NCBI RefSeq assembly: GCF_963678635.1
Contig: NC_087065.1
Span: 76,735,786 to 76,795,785, forward strand
Direction of reading: 5' to 3'
Origin: Symsagittifera roscoffensis
Taxonomy: Eukaryota > Xenacoelomorpha > Acoela > Convolutidae
Length of the DNA stretch: 60,000 nucleotides
Of this stretch, positions 52,263 to 60,000 are shown one piece after another. Every line of letters begins with the position of its first letter. Position 1 is the first letter of the stretch. A program made the position numbers and the translations under genes. The notes under the pieces were generated by a model that saw only the letters and a program-made list of their open reading frames with translations, was not told where the DNA came from and did no database searches.

Positions 52263-52704
52263 TTTTTCGTTCGATGACTGTTAATATGTAATTATTAATG
52301 TGTCGAATTGGTTGATTCCAATTGTATAGATGTACTGGTTTGTGTTTATACTGCTTTTTTATTCTTCTTTTTCCTCTTTGTGATGAATTTGAAGTTGTTT
52401 CTGAGTCAGAAAAATATAATTGATCGTGTTGTGGGCAATTTTTATCTATTGATTCTTTTAGTTTGTAAAGTTCGTCTAAACTGTTGGTTTCTGATTCTGA
52501 AAATGCGTTTCGATTTTTTGAAAATCTTTTTCGTGTTATTTGTCTTTGTTTAGTTATTATTTTTCTCTTTAGTGTTTGTCGTTTTGTTCGAATGTATCCA
52601 ATTGTTTGTGTATGAGGTGTGATTACAAGGTCGTATTTTTTGTTATCTATTTCACAATTGTGTAAAATGATTGTTTGTTTATTTCCTAGGTTTTTAAATG
52701 ACAT
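52237..52704 (-). CDS. Basic 155-aa ORF, copy 2
   Basis: Same length as 7867-8334, with two replacements, and overlaps the Gag-Pol start in the same way. Rich in Lys and Arg, no recognised domain. Confidence 0.75.
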   Translation of the reverse strand: MSFKNLGNKQTIILHNCEIDNKKYDLVITPHTQTIGYIRTKRQTLKRKIITKQRQITRKRFSKNRNAFSESETNSLDELYKLKESIDKNCPQHDQLYFSDSETTSNSSQRGKRRIKKQYKHKPVHLYNWNQPIRHINNYILTVIERKNEFNAHPR

Positions 52705-53943
52705 AAGGTTTAGAATGACGGATGCAAAAGGTTGTTAAATGATTTCTATTGACTTAAACTGTTAGTTCTTACGATTTTTTGGTTAGCTTAACCTGGGTCT
52801 AGTTGTTCAGGGTTGGAGAGAAAAGTATATCGATTCCGAAGAATGATTTTTACTTTCTCGTGACTAGTATAAGCTAAGGTGTTAACTTACTTAATCTTAC
52901 TTAGGGGTAGTGATTGTGTTCAAGGGTTGGAGAATAGTAAATCGATCCACAAGGTTCAGGTATAATTAGAACGCGAGTAGTTCGTTAGATACTATTTTAA
53001 ACTTACTAAGTCTAAGATTTATCCTGGGTCTGGTAAGAGGAGGGGTCAAGTGAAGGATGAATAACCGAAGTTCTTCACTGTTTATCCTAATTTGAATGAT
53101 TAGTTTTGTTTAAAAATTTCTATTAGTCTTGGGTTTTTAGAAAGGGTTGGGTAGTGAATCGACGTTTGAGGTCGTTAGACACTAATTAAGTGGGTGGGGG
53201 AGAACAAAGTTGTTCTGTTTGATCCAAGGATAAGCCTTGATGATCAAATTTAAAATTTAATTAAGTAGAAAATGATTTAAGATCCAAGGATAAGCCTTGA
53301 TGATCTGATTTTAAATTAAGTGACTTTAAATTTTAATAAAGTTTTAAATTTGTGTAAAGGAAAGATTTAGTGTTTTGATGATATTAGTGGGTTTATGATT
53401 GCTGTTATGTTTTAGGTGATGAAGCTGGAACAACAGGATGATTTATGATTACTGACCATTTATTGTCATGCTACTAATTTTTATTTTTATTTTCCAATAA
53501 ATATTCTTCAAACATGTTTTGTATAATACTGCAGAATTTTAGGAAAACGATCTTAGATCTTTTTATCAATCGTTATTGTATAATATTAATTTGTTTAGCG
53601 CCTGAAATGATTTTGAAGATTTACTTCAAGGTTTTATGTTTGCAAATGGAAATCTAAATTCATTGCAAGTAGTATTCGAAATATAAAAGTTTGTTCTGGC
53701 TTTTGCCGAACTATCATATAACTATACGGCAAGTTTCTACTTTGTCGTATGTCGTCTTTGGTTCGATGTCTTCTTCCAATTCCGGGTAGTTCTATTATGG
53801 CTCGGAATATTGGCTCTGATCTATTGAGTCGGAGAGACATTTCAATTAAATTATTGTCGTATAACATTTTGTAAATGTTTTTGTCTAATTTCTAATCTAA
53901 TTTTGGTTAATTCTAATCTAGTAAGGTCTTGTTCGAGACTTAT
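52705..53943 (-). other. 5' leader of copy 2
   Basis: Matches the copy 1 leader. Here the two hairpin units (53221-53245 and 53281-53305) are exact copies of each other. Holds the 77-codon ORF. Confidence 0.6.
53634..53867 (-). CDS. Small leader ORF, 77 aa, copy 2
   Basis: Same length and start as 6701-6934 with three amino-acid differences. See that entry for properties. Confidence 0.5.
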   Translation of the reverse strand: MLYDNNLIEMSLRLNRSEPIFRAIIELPGIGRRHRTKDDIRQSRNLPYSYMIVRQKPEQTFIFRILLAMNLDFHLQT

Positions 53944-53953
53944 GGTCGCACCA
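53944..53953 (-). other. Putative tRNA primer binding site, copy 2
   Basis: The minus strand reads TGGTGCGACC two bases inside the 5' LTR, identical to copy 1. Confidence 0.75.
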
Positions 53954-53955
53954 GA

Positions 53956-54365
53956 TGAGTTAAGTCTGGGGTGTATAACTCATAGAGTAATTTCGGATAG
54001 GGTACACCGTCTGCTCGTCACGCTATCTTATTTTCGGCCGGATAGATTCGTGCAACTTCTTAGTCTAATACCGATCCTAATCTTACTCTTATACTATCTA
54101 GTCTCAGGTTGTTTAACTAGTCTCTGCTAGGCTCAATAGATCTAGGGTATACTGGTTTATTGCGGCTGCTGAAGTGCTCGGGAGAGTCCAACTAATTTCT
54201 AAGTTAAATTCAAATCTCTCTGGTGCTGAAATTACAAGTAACTTCAGCACTTACAAATAAGTGGGTTGTTAGTTAGATGGATCATGATTGGTTAATATTA
54301 AATACTTTACATTGGTAAAACATTTAATTTATCCAATCATAAAATATAGTTTAGATCAGGTTCCA
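53956..54365 (-). repeat. 5' LTR of copy 2
   Basis: 410 bp, partner of 35459-35868. It carries the same AATAAA signal (as TTTATT on the plus strand) and the 13-bp hairpin. Confidence 0.97.
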
Positions 54366-54369
54366 AATA
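54366..54369. repeat. Target site duplication AATA, right
   Basis: Partner of 35455-35458. Confidence 0.8.
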
Positions 54370-56915
54370 AAAGTCAAAAAACGAATAATTTGTCTGGAGA
54401 AATTGAAACATCTCAAGCAGAAGCACAATTATTCAATCACAATTTTCAAAAAATTGGAACTAAGATAACTGAGTTTGCCTTAATTCGGTATCAATAAATC
54501 AACGTTTTAGTAATGCTTTAGTCCTTTAGTAGTTTTTTAGTATCTCTTGGTGTCTAAAATCTAACTTATGCGGATGTAATTCTAAGGCTGGTACAAAACA
54601 AGCCCAAACTGAAATTTTTTTTCTGAACTTAGAAATGTGCTAGGCCTGATCTAACTTCATGTTTTGATTTAATAACAATTGGTGATTTTTTTCCAATATT
54701 CCGTCAAAGTTTTAAGAAGTTTCAAGAGTTGGAACAATGATATCTGAGTTCACCTTGATCCGGTATTCATCAACCAATTCTTTAGTACTGCCTTAGTCCT
54801 CTAGTATTTTTTACAATCTCTTGGTGTCTTTAATTTGATTTCAAAGGATGCATGTCTGAGGCTGGTACAGAACAAGCTGAACCTGAAATTTATTTGCAAA
54901 AAAAAAAATGCTTTTATGTCATGTTTTGATTTAATTTCAATCAGTGAATGTTTTTGAGCTGAGAAAACTTAACCTTTTTTGAATAGATGTCATCAATAAT
55001 TGCGTCGCAATTTTAACAGCTGAAACAATGATGTCTGAGTTTGCCGTGATTTGGTATTCAGCAATCAATTGTTTATTACTGCCTTAATCCTCTAGTTTTT
55101 TCTTAGAATCTCTAGGTGTCTTAAATTTAATTTAAAATGATGCATGTCTAATGCTGGAACAGAATAAGCTCAAACTGAAAATTAATTGTGAAGTAGTAAG
55201 AAAACCCTAGGCCTATTTTAACCTCATGTTTTGATTGAATTACATTAGTGTGAACATTTTTGAGCAGAGAAATTTTTTTTTTGAATAGATGCCATATTTA
55301 AAAAAAATTGTCCAAATTTTCAAGCTGACTGAAGTTTGAAAACTTTCTCATTAATGCGTAGTTGTCCTTGCGAAAGACAAAAAAGCCTATTTTGTTAACC
55401 AACATTCTTTTTCAATATTAGTCTTTTAGTTTGAAGAACGTACTTGGACAAATCTGAGATACATCTTCAAGAATAAATAAATTTGGGTGAGCAATCAATT
55501 TTGATCAACATTTTTGTGAAAACTTGGATGAAACAAAAAAACTATCGAGTGACTTATATACCGATGGAGCGTCTGATATATGATTTGTCTTTTGCTGAGA
55601 GTTTTACTGAGGATTATTTGATCGTTTTAATGTGTTTACCCTGGTTTTCCTCCATACACCGAAAGCTCTAGTCATGCAACTGCATACCATTTGTCTATGA
55701 ATAAAAGCTAGCCATCCTATGATAATTGTATGACTAGCGTTACTTTGGAAAACTAAAATTCTAACCTTCCACAAAAAACCTTTTGCATATTTCATGTCCA
55801 GAACAAAACCAATTCTGTATTCCAAAAAAAAGGTAGAAACTTACTCCAATTGCTCACAATTTTTTTTTAAAATTGGATTCAATTTGGACTAATTTTTTCT
55901 TTTTGATAAAAACGCACCCAATTCGGCCAGCTAAAAATCACCCAAAAATGTCAATCGGCGAAAAAAACTACAGCAGAACTTGTTTGGGCCTACTGGAATG
56001 AGTTTAATACTCTTACAGCGACAGCTATTTATTTCTTTTTATAACCCCATAATGGGTTTTTATGAGAGTTTAATTGTCGTTCTGACCAATTGGCAAGTAT
56101 AATTCAGCATTACTGTGTTTGGAAATAAACACAAAAGTTAAGGCGGTCAATTAAAACTAACAAAAAGCCGGGGTTTTTCATAATTTTTGGAAAATGCTAG
56201 TTTTGTAACTCCATATACGATGAAAAATTGATTCTAATGCAATATTGTACTATGAAAAACACTCTTCATAGAGCTTCATAAAAGATTTTAAATAAAATGA
56301 AAAATGTATGACTAACATTTTTTGTTAAACCTGGATCGTACAATTTTTTCAAGGACTCAAAAATTTGAATCAAATATGGGAACAACGCCGTTGTTTTGGG
56401 AGCACACTAAAACATGTATTCATAGCTGGACACACTATACTTTCATTTACTAGCAACCCATCGCTCTTCGAATACAAGGGTTGCCAAATTTCCCCCAAAG
56501 GTCCCTTCATTTGATACCATTTAACAATAGCTATTTCTAGCTAATAGTCGAATACCGTAAACGTTTCTGAAGGCGCTATTGGCGTCAGTATATACTTCTT
56601 ACAAGGAGGGAGACGCAATTTAATCGGTCAACACCTTCCAAAAAAGCTCAAGAACGGCACTGAAAATGGCCATTTTGGGGTTTTTGAAAAGCTCAAAAGC
56701 CATTTTAAAAAACATCGAAAATTTTTTGTTACCCGTCAAAACTTTTCGCAAGCCACAAATTTTGGTCATTTAGTGGCACGGAAAACTATGGAAATTAACT
56801 TTTGACAGCATAAAAACTTCAGATATATTTGAATTCAAATCACAAGTTTAGTGACTACTCAAATCTAACCTGGAGGTGAGTTTTCGAAGGCGTCCCACCA
56901 ACATGATCCCCTTAC
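54370..56915. other. AT-rich flank right of copy 2 with a tandem repeat
   Basis: Three degenerate units of about 275-290 bp occupy about 54457-55260. Past them I see no gene or clear repeat up to the candidate exon at 56916. Confidence 0.55.
54457..55260. repeat. Degenerate tandem repeat, period about 275-290 bp
   Basis: The phrase CTGAGTT..CC.TGAT.CGGTATTCA..AATCAA..TTTAGTA.TGC.TTAGTCCT.TAG recurs near 54469, 54744 and 55035. Between occurrences there are shared words CTCTTGGTGTCT, GCTGGTACA.AA.AAGC and CATGTTTTGATT. It begins within about 90 bp of the copy 2 target site. Confidence 0.75.
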
Positions 56916-57298
56916 CAGCAGATTTGAACGAATTCCGACCACTTCCTACACTGGTACCCGTATGAGTGTTTCCACTTAAAGTTTCAGATGAAAAACCAAC
57001 CAAATTGCTACTTTCGTTGCCGCTGTCGGCGCGGTTGTTTTTAAACTCTCTGTTGATATCAGTGGAAGCTACGATTGGTTTGCTTTCCTCTTTTGTTTCG
57101 ATTTTGGCTGAAGAATCTTTTTGAATTTCATCTGCACTTAAATTACTTTCAGCTGAAGTATTAAGGGGGGCACTTTCGTCTTGAGGCAAGGAAGACCAAC
57201 GCACGTTTGAATTGGTAGAGTTATTGATTTTTTTGCTAGTACCATCTGCAGTGGATGATGAACTAGCTAAATGCATTTTGTTGTTCTCCACTCTTAAA
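56916..57298 (-). CDS. Possible exon of an unidentified gene
   Basis: A minus-strand frame open from an acceptor-like TTTTAAAAG (57299-57300) to a consensus donor TCTGCTG|GTAAGG (56916/56915). An ATG at 57276 would give 120 codons plus one base. The product is Ser/Asn/Glu/Thr-rich with no recognised domain, and probably disordered. It is upstream of and on the same strand as KCNT, but it does not join the 28613-28754 exon in frame because that exon has in-frame stops before its ATG. It could belong to another gene or be chance. Confidence 0.3.
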
Positions 57299-60000
57299 CT
57301 TTTAAAATATATCACAAGATAATTCAATTGGAAATAAAGGAATGCAAAATAAAAGAGTGTAAATTTAATCAGGTGCGCTTTCAATATTTTAGAGAACTTC
57401 GAACTATATTTTTTGGCAATTTAATTTGGTTACAAAAATCTTTAAAAGCGTCGTAGCCAGACTGTGGTTTGTCTTATTGCTGAAGTATTCAGTCTCAAAT
57501 GTATTTGAAAATTAGAAGCACAACTGCAGCGTAAACTTGAAAAATCTAAGTAGGATTTGTGTCAAAAATGAACTCCAAGTCTGAAGATGTAACGCTATGC
57601 TACAATGCACACAAAAATTGTTGGTCAAACAGCTAACAATGGTGTCACATAACCATCAGCTTGTTATGAATTATATATAATATTTTAGTAGCATTTGCAG
57701 TTTTTGCTTTTAAACTGATTCTTTTGTTCTCTTTTAAATCTTTTTTACGATGGTAAGATAAACAAAATGAACAAAATAAAACAATTTATGAAAAGACTTG
57801 AAGTCAAATGTTCAGAGACAATAACAGCACCTCAAATGTCAAATTAAATCTGCCTTCAATTTAATTTACAGAAGAAGGGTCTTCAAATTGGTGACATATG
57901 AAAGAATTCACTCTCTTCAATCTCTCTCAAAACGAGTCTTATAGTATCTCAGTTTTCTCTAAAATAATACAGAATGGGAGGAAATATTTCAGGCAACAGG
58001 GAAGAAAACGCTTGATAAGAGAGGGTATTAGTAAATGGGAAATAAGCTTTGGTTCTGGGGTAAGAGATTCGCTGATTGTATTTTCCTCTACGGTTGGGTG
58101 GAAAAAGGATATTAGGGTAGGGGCTCCGTTTCTTAAATTATACCGCTCAGAGCTAAGAAAATACAAAAAAAAATCAAATTGCATATCTCTGATTGTCTTA
58201 AAAAGTCACAATGAAAACAGGCCGTTTGGCTTATCAAAAAAGTGTGAAGCTTTTGAATATTCCCAAAAAAAACGAGCTGATAAGTTTGGTTTATTATTAT
58301 TTTTTATGCAAACAACTATTTTTGCGTTTTTCAGTTGATGATTTCTGAAAACTGGACGGAAAAAAGGTAGACACAATGAGTCTAAATCAGTAATTGGGAA
58401 TACAGCAAATGGATTAATTTTCTTTTATTGAGAAGGGAGTTTGCCCATAGGCGGATTAGTAGGAATTAGAGGAGCGGTTATTCTGTCTTGATTTTCAGAC
58501 ACAGATTGAAAAGGTTTAAATTTTAATGCAGCATAGACCATACCATATGCCGTAACATTGCGAGGCTATGCTTTGCCCTGAATTAGGCCCAATATTAACC
58601 GGAGTTTTTTCAAATTCCCAGAAGTTTTTGAGAGATATTAAAATTCAATATAAAAGAATCCAGATTTAGGCCAAAATATTCTGAGGATTTTGGTTAGAGG
58701 GCATTTGTCTGATTTATATATATTTCTGATTTGTATTTTTCTGAATTATCTTCTTTAATCTCTTTATGAGCTCCGAGTCAGTGTCGTAAAAATGTTCTTT
58801 AGCCTTTAAAACCAGTTCACGTTTTGCTCCTGTCCTTTTCATTTATCATATAATTTGGCCTCTTTTCCTCACTCGCCCTGATATCAATTTACATCTATCA
58901 TTTTAGCCTGAGTTTTGAGTACTAAACTAAATTTCCCTCGTTCCCTCGAGAAAAATTCAATTAAAATTGTCTATAAATAGGCCAATTTTCAATTAGGATC
59001 AATGATTAGGATTAGAAAAAAAAGGGGCCAAAAAGGGAAATAACATTGAATGTCAAAAGGAGCTCAAAAGGGGTACTAAAAAGACCTGAATTTGGTCCAT
59101 ACATCATTAGAAAGAGCAATTAAACGACAACCGTGACTTAGTTATTTCCATTTGAAAGAAAAAAAGGTATGTTATAGGAAAAAAAATGAAGGCACAGCAC
59201 TATGTTTTAAACACCATCTAAAAATCATGTGATTTCATTTGATTTCATTTTTTCATGGCTCTCTTCAAAAAATATTAAAAACGCCAATTTGTGCTGACTT
59301 CAAACTATCCCATGGTCAGACGAATAAATTAAGCTGGTCGAAATCAGACAAAGCCGACTTGGTACCATATACTGATTAATTTTTCGGGCAATTATTCAAC
59401 TGATGTTTTGTGATGATCCGTTGTGAAGTCATTTTAGGTCACCTTCTCAAATCAACCGCCGTCGTCTCTCAAACTGCAGATAAAACATCTGATCAAAGAT
59501 CAACATCTAACCTCACTGCCGGAAACCTAGTTGCCCTTACTCTGAAATTCAACAGGTTATGGAACCCCATAAATTTATTCGAATTTTTCTATCCAAGAGC
59601 CGATTCAGGATAGTGATTAGCAAAAATGATCGACCAGAGGCTAAAGATGAAGTTTTGGATGAAGTTTTGGATGAAGTTTTGGATCAATGGGCTGCCTTGC
59701 AACGTGGGAAGAAAGCAGAAAAGATTGCCTCTTTTGGGTTTCTTTTTATGCCTTCTTGTCTCTCAAAAAAGCCAACTAGTGGATTAGCTGCACAGAAGCC
59801 AGTGGTGGCAACCTGGACTTTTTGCAAAGGACTTCAAGCTGGAGAAGGCAGTTTTCTCCAGAGGCTCTGCAGCAGCCTTAACAAAAGGGAAAAGCAAACT
59901 CCTTACTACTAGAAAGTTTCATGTGCGAGAGTTATTTTTTCCCACCTTTGAGAACTGGGATGAGACAACAGTGGAGAACCAAAAATTAACTAAATTGCAA
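57299..60000. other. Right flank, no recognised gene
   Basis: Several open frames (for example 57898-58338 plus and 59410-59912 plus) lack recognisable domains and convincing splice context. A 12-bp tandem (GATGAAGTTTTG, three units, 59646-59681) lies in the last one. I support no gene here. Confidence 0.5.
59646..59681. repeat. 12-bp tandem repeat, three units
   Basis: GATGAAGTTTTG three times, exact. It would encode DEVL repeated in one plus-strand frame. Confidence 0.95.

Larger units (their letters stand above)
35459..54365 (-). mobile_element. Giant env-bearing Ty3/Gypsy-type LTR retroelement, copy 2 (one nonsense codon)
   Basis: An 18,907-bp element on the minus strand with the same gene order as copy 1. 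The two 410-bp LTRs match each other but differ from copy 1 LTRs at the U5 end and elsewhere. The flanking duplication is AATA (35455-35458 and 54366-54369). Gag-Pol codon 588 is TAA. The other frames are open. It is a separate recent insertion from a slightly different source, not a duplication of copy 1. Confidence 0.97.

Noticed and set aside
6205-54365. The inverted pair as an assembly duplication of one element
   Set aside because: The copies differ throughout, have different LTR ends and lengths (408 and 410 bp) and different target duplications.
57898-58338. 146-codon plus-strand ORF
   Set aside because: No recognisable domain, no splice context and no second copy to test conservation.
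59410-59912. Overlapping plus-strand ORFs of 67 and 117 codons with a DEVL repeat
   Set aside because: Possible splice sites exist around 59432-59555, but nothing recognisable results; evidence too weak for a gene call.
1-60000. tRNA, rRNA or CRISPR features
   Set aside because: No cloverleaf, rRNA or spaced identical repeat array was found on reading; tandem repeats here lack unique spacers.

Overview
The window is animal (metazoan, probably invertebrate) nuclear DNA. It is AT-rich, with spliceosomal introns, microsatellites and diverged tandem and dispersed repeats. The only recognisable host gene is a SLO2/KCNT-type sodium-activated potassium channel on the minus strand. Nine coding exons (28754 down to 295) cover a probable N-terminal start, S1-S6, the TVGYGD selectivity filter and the start of the first RCK domain. 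The gene runs off the left edge. The species cannot be named from the sequence.

Most of the window is two copies of one very large (about 18.9 kb) envelope-bearing LTR retroelement of Ty3/Gypsy type. Copy 1 (6205-25123, plus strand) has identical-looking 408-bp LTRs and a 4-bp target duplication, GATG. It lies antisense inside the channel intron between the S1 and S2 exons. Copy 2 (35459-54365, minus strand) has 410-bp LTRs that match each other but differ from those of copy 1, and a different duplication, AATA. The two are recent, independent insertions in opposite orientation, about 10.3 kb apart.

Element layout, 5' to 3': LTR; primer site; a 1.25-kb leader with a 77-codon ORF and paired hairpins; a basic 155-aa ORF overlapping gag-pol; a single 2740-aa Gag-Pol ORF (capsid-like region, CCHC knuckle, protease, RT, RNase H, DD35E integrase with GPY/F motif); a conserved 600-bp spacer; two tiny hydrophobic ORFs joined by ATGA; a 377-codon reading frame that contains no ATG at all yet is preserved in both copies; an 872-aa Env-like membrane glycoprotein overlapping its end; a 603-aa novel ORF joined to env by ATGA; and a 1.6-kb 3' region with a textbook intron, a repeated GCAGTAAAT motif, a run of consecutive palindromes and a nearly invariant block of about 285 bp; then the LTR. 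Copy 1 has every frame open. Copy 2 has a nonsense codon at Gag-Pol codon 588 and a T-run length difference at the end of the 603-aa ORF.

The accessory gene set of this element (tiny hydrophobic pair, ATG-less ORF, 603-aa ORF, retained 3' intron) is the most unusual content. I do not recognise those products. Intergenic and intronic host DNA holds a fold-back repeat, several tandem repeat families, a diverged dispersed repeat pair, and one possible exon of an unidentified gene at 56916-57298.
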